Part shown: positions 38,956 through 50,458 of the stretch, piece after piece | How the letters are laid out: each line of letters starts with the position of its first letter | How positions within the stretch are numbered: position 1 is the stretch's first letter | DNA from: Magnolia sinica | Lineage: Eukaryota; Streptophyta; Magnoliopsida; Magnoliales; Magnoliaceae | NCBI RefSeq assembly: GCF_029962835.1 | Contig: NC_080577.1 | Span: forward strand, 29,804,501 to 29,868,500 | Reading direction: 5' to 3' | DNA: 64,000 bases | Program-made: the position numbers and the translations under genes | Notes under the pieces: model-generated | Told to the model about the DNA's origin: nothing | The model's database searches: none | The model's input: the letters and a program-made list of their open reading frames with translations, nothing else

Positions 38956-40160
38956 TAGGGGTGTACACGAACCAGGCTAGCCCGGTTAGCTCGCTCGACT
39001 GGGCCCGACTCGGAACCGAGTTCGGGTCGGGACAGGCCATTTTTCTCAGCCCGAAACTGAGTTCGAGCCGAGTTCGGATAGGGCCCAGTTCGGCCCAACT
39101 CGGTCCAAAACCCGACTCGACTCGACTCGACTCGGCCTGACCCGAACTCAGCCTGACACTACTTTGCTGATTTAGGACCGTAGGTTATTTTTCATTTCAA
39201 TACAAGTTTTAGTAATGCGGCAGTCGTATGAAAAAAGATGTTTTCTGGTTTTTTGTTAATATCAACAGGAACTTAATTCGAATTATTTGTGTGTCACATG
39301 TACGATTTCTCGTACCTACCTATCATCCGTTCCACAGCCAGAGTATCAAAGTATTTATTATTCCATATGGTAGTTATAAACAACTTAAAAAATGGGGAAG
39401 ATTCTCTAACTGTACACATGGTGTAGTTGTACAGCAGCTCAAATTATATAAATAGTTTAGCATAAACCAACAATCTGATTTTGACTTTTGAAGTTGGACC
39501 AAGTGCTACTTTACTCCCAACCGCCCATTTGTCGGCCATTAATTGAACGGCTACAATTGATTGATCAGTGCTATTTTAGAGATACAGTCCATCTGTAATG
39601 GAACTCACAATTTGGATGATTTGGATAGTTGAACATCAGTGCCACAATGAAGAGGATAAGTCACTATCATTTTTTAAAATGGTGGAAAACTAACATAGAA
39701 GTCATTTTCCCCTCATTTATTTATAGCAAGTTGATGGACAGAAAGTCAGAGAAAAGAATAGATAGTGTTTTTATTACTACTACAAGTAAGACGTTACTTT
39801 CACTATCTTCAAAATCGTATCGCTAGGATTCCTTTGTGTCAGGATGCAAATAAAACTGATCACCTATTACAGGGTACCACACCTTTGTTGTATTCATTTT
39901 GGCACATATTCCATTCAATCTTATTTTGGATGCAAATGAGTTAATTTTTACTAGTGAGATCTTATTATGGTGAATCGGCATACAGTGTCAGAAACTGGCC
40001 CGAATTCAGGTTCGAAATTTGCCCGAACTTGAAGGTTCGAAACTGGCCTGAACTCGCCCGATTGCTGTCGGGCCGAGTTTAGGCTCGACATGTTGGCCCG
40101 GTGACCGGGCCGAGCCGAGTTGAGCCCAGTTCGACTCGGATCGACCCGTGTACACCCCTA
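38956..40160. mobile_element. Non-autonomous hAT-type element, copy 2
   Basis: Termini TAGGGGTGTACACGAACC and CGTGTACACCCCTA are inverted, flanked by CCTACCTG (38948-38955) and CCTACCTA (40161-40168), an 8-bp duplication with one mismatch. The subterminal parts are rich in GACTCGG/CCGAACTC words. The central ~800 bp is AT-rich with no transposase frame. Confidence 0.82.
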
Positions 40161-40545
40161 CCTACCTATAGCATTTTTTCCTACTAAATGTGGACCATTG
40201 CTAACAAGGATTAGGACCTTCGTACATGGTTCATTCAAAATGGGGCCATGATATCGGTATGGATGGCTAAATCAATGGGCCAAGCTTCTGCAAGATGATA
40301 TCCCCGCACGGAGGATTTGTTACCGCTGAGAAAAGTTGAAACAGCTCCTTGTCTTATCCACAAAGTAACATAGGCTTGTCTATTTAATTGGCATGTACCT
40401 TGCGCATGGTTAAATAACCTTTTGGGAAGATTTCAATGATTAGGAAACAAATTGGGTAGTGTGGGGTCTATCAACATTTTTTTTTGTTAAATATCTATAT
40501 TGCGCATCTATTTTCAATTCATTTTATGCCATGAGTGTTATTGAG
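40161..40545. other. Intergenic, no gene seen
   Basis: Nothing beyond T-rich sequence (about 40479-40488) is seen. Confidence 0.4.
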
Positions 40546-40836
40546 TGTTGTTGATGTCTTAAATCTGTAAGCGAGGTTTATTGATGTCATTAATAGACCA
40601 TTTAATGTCATAGAAGAAAGGTTGATGCCATCAATAGATGCTCGATAGCATTGAAAAATTTTGAAAAATTCTAAAAAAATTCATGTTGGTTGTTGGAATG
40701 TTTTAGTCTTGCTACTTATGTCATTGAAGGTGTTCAATACCATCGAAAGATCATCGATGCCATCAAAATTCCATCGATGTCCCATCAAGCGTATGCAGAA
40801 TTGTGTGCGAGATTTGTTTCCTATTCCAATTTTGAT

Positions 40837-40891
<55 letters not shown>

Positions 40892-41740
40892 TGTAATTGG
40901 AATTTAGAAGTATATAGAAGGGTTCCAGGGCATTTTAATTCATTTCTAAGGGCCTGTTTAGGAACATGGATTTGGAACCCCCTGGATTTGAATTCCTCTT
41001 GTTGTGTTTAGCACCCTGGATTCAGAATACTCTATAATCCAAAGGTAGCTATGTATATTGTATTTATGGGCATTTAAATTTAATTACTAAATTAACTTTA
41101 ATATCTATAATTAATGTATAAAATATTTGACATAATGGTTGTAATAAGCCCGTTGAAATATATACGATTTGCCCAAAAATGATGAAATTTCAAGTCTCCG
41201 ATGGGTCACAACCACAAGATCACATCCGAGTGACTAACCAACGATTTCTAATTGTTGATTTAAATGGACAATGTTTGGATAGCATAGGTTATCGCATTAA
41301 AGTAATTACAGTGATGCAATTGAGAATATAATTATTTTGGGTTATCATCAGTTAGCCATGTGTCCAATATATTAATAACCTAGTGACACATGTATTACAC
41401 ATGCAACTCTTGGAAGGATTTTAGATGTAATCTAAGATTTTATCTTGAATTTCAAACCCCCTTTTTGAGGGGATTTGAAACTTTCAATTACTTTATGCGT
41501 CAAACTCAAACATAATAGAGATTTGAAATCCTCTCAAATCCATGGTGCCAAACAACTCTTAAGGGTTTCAAGGGCATAAATAAAGCTTGCAAAGTGAATT
41601 TGAGATTTGTTTGAATCCATAACACTTTATCTCTTGTAATTTCTGTCATCGTAATACATATTGCTTTATACTATGGTTTTTCCCTCAAAAGTTTTTTCAC
41701 GTAAAATTCAGATTGTTTGTGTTGGGACTTAATGCGATTG
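40546..41740 (+). mobile_element. Solo-LTR-like sequence split by a MITE and carrying an AT microsatellite
   Basis: The start TGTTGTTGATGTCTTAAAT matches the 5' end of the solo LTR at 626-1203 (read on minus), and the right part (about 41565-41740) matches its U5-like end. An (AT)n tract fills 40841-40889. Between about 40947 and 41565 lies a MITE with ends GGGCCTGTTTAGGAACATGG and, inverted, CCATGGTGCCAAACAACTC. The 3' end of the LTR is not defined. Confidence 0.5.
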
Positions 41741-42251
41741 GTTACCCTAAATGAGTAGGCAAAACAACTGGAAAGACAGATACATCACAGTGGGCCCCAC
41801 AGCGCCCAACACCAGCTACCTGGGTGGGGTTGGGATCACCACCCAATCCGGCTCGAATTGATTGTAGGTGATCAGTCCTGTGAGAAACCAGTCAGTGGGT
41901 AACCAGTTACACCTGTCTAGGAAGATAGATGCTTGAGATGCAAGCCCCTTATCTCCACATTGAACTGTTCATCTAAATGAGCCACAGAGTAAGTATTCAT
42001 GGATCAGAGATCCTCACCATTCATAGAAAGGTGAGTTAGAAACCACTTTCCTGAGCCGTCATTTCTAATCGTGTTGTTCTTCTTCGTCATCGTCATCCTC
42101 TTTATTACTATCATTATTTTGTAGGCTGTGGTTAACTGCTTACAACTAGGTGGGCCAGCCCAAAAGGTCCACCGAGCTTTGCTAACATGGACCATGCTCA
42201 TACTTAGGTCTAGCAATCTTTCCATTAGGGCATGGCCTGATCTGGGCCCAT
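41741..42251. other. Intergenic, no gene seen
   Basis: Contains 'gtgggccccacagcgccca' style words but no clear element or frame. Confidence 0.4.
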
Positions 42252-42260
42252 CAATTTATG

Positions 42261-42646
42261 GGATGCGGATTGCCTACTGAGTAACTCAGTAAGCATAAAC
42301 TCTGTGGGGCCCACCACAGGGGTACGTGCATTATCTACATCGTCCATCCATTTTTTCAGATCATTGTAGAACCCAAAATTGAAGCATATCCAAAGCTCAA
42401 GTAGACCACACCAAAACTTCTGTGGACCCTATGAAGTTTTCAATGGTAAGTGTTCAATTCACACCATTTCCTATGGTGTAGTCCACTTGAGCTTTGGATA
42501 TGCTTCAATTTTGGGCTCATACCCTAAAATGATATGCAAAAATGGATGGACGGCATGGATAAGACACATACATTATGGTGGGCCCCACAGAGCCTATTAG
42601 GCTAGGCGTGCTGAGTTATGAGTAACTCAGTAGGCAATCCGCTTCC
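42261..42646. mobile_element. Mutator-type MITE with 9-bp target duplication
   Basis: Ends GGATGCGGATTGCCTACTGA and TCAGTAGGCAATCCGCTTCC are inverted; the whole 386 bp is nearly self-complementary (AAGCATATCCAAAGCTCAAG pairs with CTTGAGCTTTGGATATGCTT). It is flanked by CAATTTATG (42252-42260) and CAATTCATG (42647-42655), the 9-bp length typical of Mutator-like elements. There is no coding capacity. Confidence 0.82.
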
Positions 42647-42655
42647 CAATTCATG

Positions 42656-43600
42656 AGGGCTTAGGCCTGATTCCAAGCCCCCACCTAATCAACGGCCCAA
42701 ATCAGTAGAAGCATGGCCCATTATTCGGTAATCCAGCCAGTTGATCCACTAGAACTCCTCATGGATAGATCCCAGCCATCCAATCATTAGCAGTAACATG
42801 TAGATCTGTTGTATTTCTTTCTCACTATGTAAAGGTTCATGATCCAAAGCTCAGCAATGCCGTACAGGCAGACATGTCTGTGATGCTCCTCATGGGACCC
42901 TGCCAAGCCCCTTTTAATATTATTTTTATAGGTGAATTTTCAATTATTTATTTCCTTCGTTACGCACGTGCGGATGCGTGCGTGTGGTGAACTTCCAGAA
43001 CTGGATTAGAGCTGATACGATTTTTTATTTTATTTTATTTTATTTATTTATTTATTTTGTGGCTGACGATTCCCTGCACATTTTTTCTCGGATCCAAATC
43101 CAAACTTCCTTTAAAATAAAAAATAAAAAAAAATAAAAATCCAATTCTTCGCCGCTGTGGCCATCAACAGGTGGCCCACTGATTGAAAAGTCTACAACTC
43201 CACCTGAGCACCGACCAATGGAAGCGGATTGCGTCCTGCCCCCACCTGGACCGTCCAAGCAGAGCAGGGATCTGTGGGGCCCACCGTGATGTAAGGATTT
43301 TATCCACCCCCTCCATCTATTTTCCAGATCATTTTAGGGAACGAACCTAAAACTATGGTAGATCCAAGGCTCAAGTGGACACCACAGTGGGAATTGAACG
43401 CCCGGCATTAAAAACTTCTTGGGAGTCAGCCGCATAAGTTTTGATATTTGTGATGTCCCTTCATTCGGATATATATGAAGTTTTGGATCAAGCTCATATT
43501 CGTGCTTGTGTGGTAAATCTATGCCATCCATGAGTTTTGTCCAAATCATTTTAAGGCATGGTACAAAGCATGAGGCATATCCAAATCTAAAGTGAACCTA
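42656..43600. other. Intergenic; partial MITE
   Basis: At 43216 a sequence starting GGAAGCGGATTGCG followed by 'ggggcccaccgtgatg' (43275 on) matches the left end of the Mutator-type MITE family, without a right end. A T/A-rich low-complexity tract lies at 43020-43060. No gene is seen. Confidence 0.45.
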
Positions 43601-44061
43601 CTGGACGGTGCTCTATGGGCCCCACCATGATGCATGTGTTTTATCCATGTCATCCATCCATTTTGCCCTATCATTTAATGGCACGGGCCCAAAAAATGAT
43701 TCATATCCAAATCGCAGGTGGTGGACCACATCATAACCCAGGAAACAGTGATGATTGAAACACCTACTACTAAAAACTACTTCTTGTGGGCCACAAAAGT
43801 GGTAGATAAGGCTGATATTTGTGTTTTCCCTTCATCTAGGTTTGTGTGACCTAATCAGCAGGTTGGTTGGTAAATAAATATTACAGTAGACCCAAGGAAC
43901 TTGATGGTGGACGTTCAATCACCATTGTTTCCTGTGGTGTGGTCCAACTGAGATTTGGATTTGCATCATTTTTGGGCTCATGCCATAAAATGAGCTGGGA
44001 AAATCAATGGACAGCATGGATAAAACATATACATCATGGTGGGGCCCACAGCACTGTCCGG
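43601..44061. mobile_element. Long-inverted-repeat MITE
   Basis: The left end CTGGACGGTGCTCTATGGGC and the right end GGGCCCACAGCACTGTCCGG are inverted, and inner segments also pair ('catgatgcatgtgttttatcc' with 'ggataaaacatatacatcatg'). The body is a ~460-bp imperfect foldback of the 'gtggggcccacc' family. Confidence 0.65.
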
Positions 44062-44599
44062 GGCTTAACATGTCTAAAGTGTTAGTTATGAGTGACCCAT
44101 TTGGGTAATGGGTTATTCATAGAACAATATCCAGTGCTTAACATTGTCTATACATGTGGCTCTGATGCACTATCCAGACCATCCAAATTATGGGACCCAA
44201 CGTAGATGGAGCATATGTCCATAATCAAGTGGATAAACAAGTCCTGACCATTTGCTTAATGGCTACTGAATGGATGGTTAAAAGTAAAACAGGGAGTGAT
44301 CCGAATTCTAAAGGAGAAATCAGAATTATTGTACTATCTTCTCAGAGCAACATTTGTGCGATCTTTGCAGTTAAAAACACTTTCTAATATCTACAAGTGA
44401 TTTAGGGGGAAAAAACTGAGAAAAGAAAAGAAATTAGTACTTTACATTTGGCAGGCTGCGGTGAATCATGTTGGATCTCGTAAGTTTAGATTCGTCCCAT
44501 CCAGCTTAAAATAAGATTTGAACATCTTACTTTCAACAAATGCCTATTGAACAGGTTAAAAATGACAAATTTGGATAATTCGAACTTAAATATGGGTGA
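44062..44599. other. Intergenic, no gene seen
   Basis: AT-rich sequence leading into the decayed PIF/Harbinger element; its 5' boundary could not be set. Confidence 0.35.
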
Positions 44600-44661
44600 T
44601 ATAATTGAGCAAGTGATTATTATATTTACAGTAGCAACTACAGCTGCATCATCGCGACCAT

Positions 44662-45270
44662 TGTTGTCAAATGTGACCGCATATGCCATCATGGCATATG
44701 CGATCTTGGTAAGTATGTCATGGCATACTTCTATATGCGACTAATATACGATCACATACGGCATATGTAATCGCATATTTCCCAATAGCCATAGTGGAAA
44801 CAATTTTTTATTTTTTATTTTAGAGAACTTTTGTCTATAAATAGACACTCATATCCCCTACATTTTCACTATTCTTTATTCTAAAGTTCTAAATCTTTTA
44901 CTCTTTCTTTCTTATGTTTATTTTTTGTATTTTGTAAGTTGTGCTTGTTGTAAATTATAACTTGTGAGTTGTTTCAAGTTATCCATTTATTAGTAAAATT
45001 TCTTTGTTCGAAGCTTTTAATAATTAACTCTCTTTTAATGTAGCTTGTTGATTATTTTGCTAAAATTGATATAATATAATATAAGTAATTAAATATATAA
45101 TTTAATGAAACACTCAAATTATAATGAAATAAGTAAAATAATCCAATCCAATCATGTGTACTAATTAGGCAAGTTTTTCCTATTTTTTAGAATTTTTTCA
45201 AATTTTTATTTTAAAAAATGTCATGGCATATGCGATTGTGCAATCGCATATGCAATTTGATAACATTGAT
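44662..45270. mobile_element. MITE-like insertion inside the PIF/Harbinger remnant
   Basis: 'ttgtcaaatgtgaccgcatatgcc' at the left pairs inversely with 'gcatatgcaatttgataacat' at the right, around an AT-rich core. The flanking texts 'catcgcgaccattg' and 'gatcgcgacaatg' read on into one another as coding-like sequence. Further CATATGCGAT palindromes lie at both ends. Confidence 0.5.
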
Positions 45271-45279
45271 CGCGACAAT

Positions 45280-46331
45280 GATTTGTAATGCTACATCCAC
45301 GGTCGTAACAATGGTCGCTGCACATTATACTACGGTCGAGGAGAAAAATCATCTTTTACATGCCCACAAGTGGACTAGGCCCCGATTTACTAATGTGATT
45401 AATAATAGACATTGTATAACATGTTTTGACTATATTTGAATAAGGATTGTTTTATTCATTTATAAGAAATAATTCATGAGAATAATCATTTGTCCGACAC
45501 GTTCCAAATTAGCTCAAAAAAACAATTAATAATGTTTTTTTACATCATTAGCCACAATGTAAAAAATTGCATTCTACAATACCATTTTAACTGTCCAAGA
45601 GAAATTATAAATCAATACTTGAACCAAGTATTGAATGCAATTATCAAACTTCATGACATATTTATACCTCTCCAGCCAAGTATCCCTTCAAAAATATAAA
45701 ACAATGAATGTTTTGTTCCATATTTTTAAGATAGTATCAGCGCTATAAATAGTACATGCATCTTGTTGAAGATCCCAATGAAAGATCAAGGTTCATGGCG
45801 TAATAGAAAATGGTTTATATCCTAATATATTTTAGTAGCATGCTCGTTTGATTTAAAATTTCTATATGTACTTACTAGTTGGAAAAAAAATGTTGTGAAT
45901 TCACGTATACTGGTATCTACATGTACACGAGAAGGGAAATAGCTTCTATTTAGGGGTAAGTATTACTTAGTTGATGCCGATTTTCTTAACACCCTAGCTT
46001 CCTAGCACCCTATCGAGGAATTTGTTACCATTTAAAAAAATTTAAGTAAGGTTGTCTTTTGAGGGACAAGAAAGAATTGTTCAATGTTCGCCATTCGTCA
46101 TTAAGAAATGCCATTGAATGTACATTTGGAATTTTAATAGTACGATTCCCTACATTAAAGAGCACATCGAACTATCCAATTGAGACACAAGTGAAGATTG
46201 TAATAGCCTGTTACGATATACATAATTGCATTATTAATGAAAGGAGTGATGCACTTCTCAATAATTTTAATGATATAGGGTATAAAATAAATTTAGATGT
46301 GAATATCATCCACGTGCCAATGATTTCATGA
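45280..46331 (+). pseudogene. PIF/Harbinger transposase pseudogene
   Basis: Recognisable blocks in order: HKWTRPRF, NCPREIINQYLNQVLNAII, PSIPSKI, a catalytic-region relic, GKYYLVDADFLNTLA, then in frame from 46059 DKKELFNVRHSSLRNAIEC, FGILIVRFPTLKS and QVKIVIACYDIHNCII. These match the HARBI1/ALP1-like DDE_Tnp_4 family C-terminal half. Several stops separate the blocks, and the first DDE region reads ISAINSTCI, with the catalytic Asp replaced by Asn. Confidence 0.72.
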
Positions 46332-46649
46332 TGGAATAGTCAAAATGGATGAAAGCGATAACAACATATTAAATAAAGAGATGTAAACTAGAGAACCAAG
46401 CAGAAAGGAAGAAAATTCTTGAGGTCAATTTGGCGATAGTCTCGCAGAAGCGATGTGTGAAAATTTAAATACGTGTAATTGCTAACATTCCTTGTGTGAC
46501 TATTGTCCAGTAGTAGATAATGAAGCATATTATTTTTTTTTTGTTGTACCTGATTTTGCATGTTCAACTACTTTCTTAATCAGGGATGTCAACATCAAAT
46601 GAAACGTCATCATCTCTTAGGAAACCAATAAAATAAAATCCAAGAATGG

Positions 46650-47144
46650 ATAGTTGTATGATATGATGTGTTACTGAAACACACCTCCCTTAGCTATCGT
46701 TGTAACAACAAATTTAAACCAACAATATATACTGTAGTAATAAGTTCGATTGCTGTAACAACAATTTTAAACCAACAATATATACTGTAGTAATAAATTC
46801 GATCTGTGAGAAGTTGGGCATCAAGCTTATGCTCAAGCACTGAAAAAACTTAATCAAGCCAGTAAGAATGAATTATCATAAGATAAAAATCATGCTCGAA
46901 TTAAGTGAATTTAGATTAAACACACGTACCCACGAAACCATATGTGCACTTTGGAGCAAAGGAGTTTGGAAACAACCCATTTCCTCATTTTGATAATATG
47001 ACAATAATTGCAAGGAACGACCATGCTAATGGTCGCAAATCAGCGGCACAGACTAAATTAATTGAGATGCTTGAGAATTTAAAGAGGGGGGGGATGCAAG
47101 ACTCCCTCATAGTTTTGTGCAAACGCATAGGTGAAAAACATTAA
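46650..47144 (+). pseudogene. Myb/SANT-like companion gene remnant of the Harbinger element
   Basis: The open part, FGAKEFGNNPFPHFDNMTII, resembles the end of the trihelix/Myb-SANT-like domain in the second gene of PIF/Harbinger elements; upstream similarity is interrupted by stops. Assignment rests on this motif and on its position downstream of the transposase. Confidence 0.45.
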
Positions 47145-47150
47145 GGTATC

Positions 47151-47849
47151 TCATAGAACACAGATATAGCATAGTTCTTCGTTGAATTGTCTGTTGAACT
47201 GAGACGAGTTTTTGGTAAACGTTATTTGAGATTGAGGGCGTCACGTTCTTTCCATCTTATAATTTTATCAATTTTGCATATTTGGGCCTGTATAACGCTA
47301 ATTATTTTATATTTGTTAATTGCTATTCTTTTCTTTATTAATGTGTGTGCATGTATGGTATGTAATTTGCATGGTGTGTGTTTCAATCACACATACATTA
47401 GAGTAGATACGTTTGGCCTTTTACTTAGTATAAAATTTAATGAGCCCACTTTTCTAGCCCACCTGAAGTTCGGAATTGTTTTTTCTCCCCTAAAGTGTAC
47501 ATTTCAATGAACTTACTGCAATAATTATTTATGTTATGTGACACATGTTAATCACTTTGGAATATTACAGATGATTTACTCGCCCACCTTAAGATTTCTG
47601 CGACTATACTGCAAAATTTGAATGCATTCCAAATATAGGCTACCAAACAAAAATTTTAGAATCCAGGTTTCCAAATATAAGATGCCAAAGACAACCCGAG
47701 TATTTTGAATCCAGGGTATTCTGAATACAAGCTATATGGTTGCATGGAACATCTAAGCCTTGTAAAAAGATGTACACACCATAATCATGCGTGCAGATCT
47801 AACCAATCCACTCATTAGGTGGGACAACTAGGTATTAGTCTTTGACAAC
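47151..47849. other. Intergenic, no gene seen
   Basis: Contains a 107-codon frame (47187-47510) without domain similarity and phrases such as 'gaatccagggtattctgaata' (47710), also found near 41010-41040 in inverse or direct form, suggesting a MITE remnant. Confidence 0.4.
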
Positions 47850-47854
47850 ATATC

Positions 47855-48096
47855 TGATGCAGGAGAACTAACCACTTGAATCAATCCCTTCATCTCATAG
47901 CACAGGCCCCACTTCCCATTGGTTAGGTCTCAGCCAAACCCCCCTCATGGGCCCCACATCACATGGGTTCTGCCTCACATAGGTGGGGCCCGCCTCACAT
48001 GAGCCACATGCCTCACACAAGCGGCCCACCCCGAGCGTGCCCTTGCATCCCACAGGCCACCCCACTCGAGTCCGGTGTGAAAATGCCCCTGCATTA
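47855..48096 (-). mobile_element. Solo TRIM-like LTR with ATATC duplication
   Basis: The 242-bp sequence begins TGATGCAGGA and ends CCTGCATTA, flanked by perfect ATATC (47850-47854, 48097-48101). Two relatives flank a tRNA primer site at 56421-56937, which shows that the repeat is an LTR. Orientation is taken from that element. It lies about 300 bp from the RHON1-like stop codon. Confidence 0.72.
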
Positions 48097-48101
48097 ATAT
48101 C

Positions 48102-48396
48102 ACATCATACTGATTTTCTTCCTGGGTGAAATTTATGGTGCAGTCCGCCTTTTTAATGGCTAAGATTTTCTACACAGAAATGATAGGTGGGAAAGCGGGG
48201 AAGCATTAAAAGCAAAAGCTTACCTTGATTTGCAAATATAATCACTGCTCTATGAAAATCCACTGCTACCAAAAGTCCTAACACTACCAAAAAAGCTACA
48301 AAAATAGCTGAAAACTTGGAAAAGGAAAAGAGATGAAAAAGAACATCCAAACCTCAGCATGCAAGGATAGTTTATCTTCCCAAATAGATGGTGGTA
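48102..48396 (-). other. 3' UTR region of the RHON1-like gene
   Basis: Follows the stop codon at 48397-48399. No canonical AATAAA is visible on the minus strand before the solo LTR, so the transcript end is unknown. Confidence 0.4.
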
Positions 48397-49457
48397 TCAA
48401 CTGACGTTTCTGCTTAGTAGTTCGACAAGCTTACCTTTCTTCAGCTTCGAGTAACCTTTCACGCCACGAGATTTCGCAAGGGCCCGCAATTCAGGTAGTT
48501 TCAATGAGCTCAAATCAACGTCTTCTGTCGGTGACGGTTCCGTTATCTCATCATAAGCTTCCTCAGCATCAGAAGACTCAGACAGCTCATCAAACACTGC
48601 ATCATCTTGCACATCCAAAGAAATGGGCTCTGGGTCCAGCTCAATTACATTCTTATTTCTCTTCCCCTGTGATTTTGGAGATGGACTTGGAGGGATATTC
48701 TCATCAGTGGAATAAACTGGTTGGTATTTTACTCTGGGTACAGGTGATTTACGTCGGAAATTTGATGCAGGCCGAGTAAAATGTGCAGTGCTCGGTTCTT
48801 GCACCTCATCTGTCGCGATGGTGTTTGTGTTGAAGAAATTCGAATTCTGTTCATCGTCAAATGGGCTGCTGTTTCTTTCGGGTTGCTCGAGGTTGAAGTC
48901 TTCACCACTGCTGCTTTTCTTCCCTTGCTTGACTGAGTGTTTTCGTAAGAGCTTGAGAAGGGAATCGACTGTCCCTCTCTCCCCTTGTGAGGCTTCAATC
49001 TTCTTCTCTTCTTTGATTGCAGCTCGTTCCCGGAGTTGGGCTTGGACCTTCCTGAATAGTTCAACAATCTCCTTCTCTCTCGGTCCAGGTGTTGCAGTAG
49101 CTTGAAACCTCGGGCTACCAGAAAGAGAGAGTAAAGGTCCGTTTTTGGAGGACAAAAACTCCGATTCTTCAAGGTTATCAGAGTTACTGTCTCTCTCTTG
49201 GTTGTGCCTGTTCTTGCCTCTGGAGAACCCATGTCCCTGTTTGTTTTGCCTTGAGAAGTCAGGGTTTCTTCTGTGGCCACCAGAGCTTGCAGTGCATACA
49301 AAAGATGGGCTTTTGGTGTCATAAAGTGGGTTATTTCTCAATAGTATCTTGACCCGTGAAAATGGTTTGTAGTCACGAGGACATGAATAAGATGACACAG
49401 CCACTCGTCCCGAAATTCCTGAGCATGGGAAACATCTCCCCTCAGATATTCCATAAC
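48397..49457 (-). CDS. RHON1: RHON1/BP-73-type Rho-N domain protein, 3' exon (partial gene)
   Basis: After an acceptor TGTGTGTGTGCAG the exon encodes 353 codons including the stop, beginning GYGISEGRCFPCSGISGR, a conserved N-terminal stretch of plant Rho-N domain proteins. The middle is hydrophilic, with EKEIVELFRKVQAQLRERAA (a helical segment) and many Ser/Glu/Asp. The C-terminus is the Rho-N fold, SLKLPELRALAKSRGVKGYS then KLKKGKLVELLS. Arabidopsis RHON1 is a chloroplast RNA-binding protein involved in RNA processing with RNase E and in transcription termination; rice BP-73 is a relative. The exon enters at phase 1, so the start codon and transit-peptide start lie upstream beyond 49457 and were not identified. 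A methionine at 49467 is in frame but lies in intron sequence. Confidence 0.82.
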
Positions 49458-50448
49458 CTGCACACACACAAAAAGAAAAGAAAGAAAGAATTCTTTATAC
49501 CATAGAACACACTATCCATAACAGAAGATAATAGTGTTAGTTGTGTTGATCAAACTATATATATATATATATCATACCAACTCTTTGCTTATTATGGGTC
49601 TTTTTTTTTTTAATTGCCATTTTCATTACAGATTTTCTTAGTTGTTTGACATTGACCAAGACCTTTAAGAACAGAACACGTGTTGAATTTTTGTAGTTTA
49701 GAGCACTGTATGGTGAAGCCTTTTATAGCAATCCTAATCAAGAAACAACTGAAGCTCATTTTCAAGAGCCAAACTTCTTAACCTACCAGCCTGCTGGAGT
49801 AATTAATTTCCTTGTATGAAGGGACCAGGTTCCCATGGTTAATATTTTCAGTGTAACATGAACGCTCCATTTCTTAAAGTGTTGCAATGTAAAGAAAATG
49901 TCCCATTAGATTGACAGATACAACATGGGTTTATATGATTCATCAGTGTAGAACTAAATTCACAGGTGAAGAAAGTCGGGGAGTTTTCAATGTGCAGTAG
50001 TTTTGTATTACATTCAAGCTTCCAGAGCCACTCCGAACAAGGTTCTATACACGGTTAACCCTAAGCCTACTAAAACCAGGGTATGTTTCTATTACCGAAA
50101 ATCCTCCTCAAACAAATTTGGTTCAGGTAGGGTCCTCCTGAATCCGTGCCCAGGAGGCTGCTGGCCAAGGGCACACTCCGGGATCTACTGCTACAATTTT
50201 TTTTCTTGAAGGGTGGGATCGACCTCTACAATACAACTAGTAAAACAAAATATAAGACACCTGCATGCATTTAAGTACTGGCTTGGAGTGTGACTCACCT
50301 GGGGACCAAAACGAGCACGACTCGGTCTGACTCGGTCCCGTTTAGGTCTTATATCAGCGTGGAAGCTTGTATTGTTTTGGACTGAAGCCAATACGACTCG
50401 GACAATATTGGGTTGTATCCAATGATATTTAAAACCAAATGCAACATC
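49458..50448 (-). other. Intron 1 of the RHON1-like gene (presumed), no exon seen
   Basis: A (TA)n run at 49556-49573 and a T tract at 49602-49612 occur. A strong donor-like GTGAGT on the minus strand near 50298 follows an open stretch (MASVQNNTSFHADIRPKRD), but its phase and lack of similarity do not support it as exon 1. Confidence 0.4.
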
Positions 50449-50458
50449 AAGAAGGTAT

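Larger units (their letters stand above)
44600..47150 (+). mobile_element. Decayed PIF/Harbinger DNA transposon
   Basis: Two gene remnants typical of PIF/Harbinger elements occur in the same orientation: a DDE transposase (about 45240-46331) and a Myb/SANT-like companion (about 46650-47144). Stops and indels are frequent. A ~110-bp tandem repeat ('ccaacaatatatactgtagtaat') lies at about 46690-46800. Terminal repeats and target duplication were not found. Confidence 0.65.

Noticed and set aside
48504-49322. Overlapping open frames on both strands within the RHON1-like exon
   Set aside because: They are shadows of a 353-codon frame with clear Rho-N similarity.
50191-50391. Minus-strand frame ending at a strong GTGAGT donor, considered as RHON1-like exon 1
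   Set aside because: Wrong junction phase for the 49457 acceptor, no similarity, and part of it is made of dispersed CGACTCGG-type repeat words.
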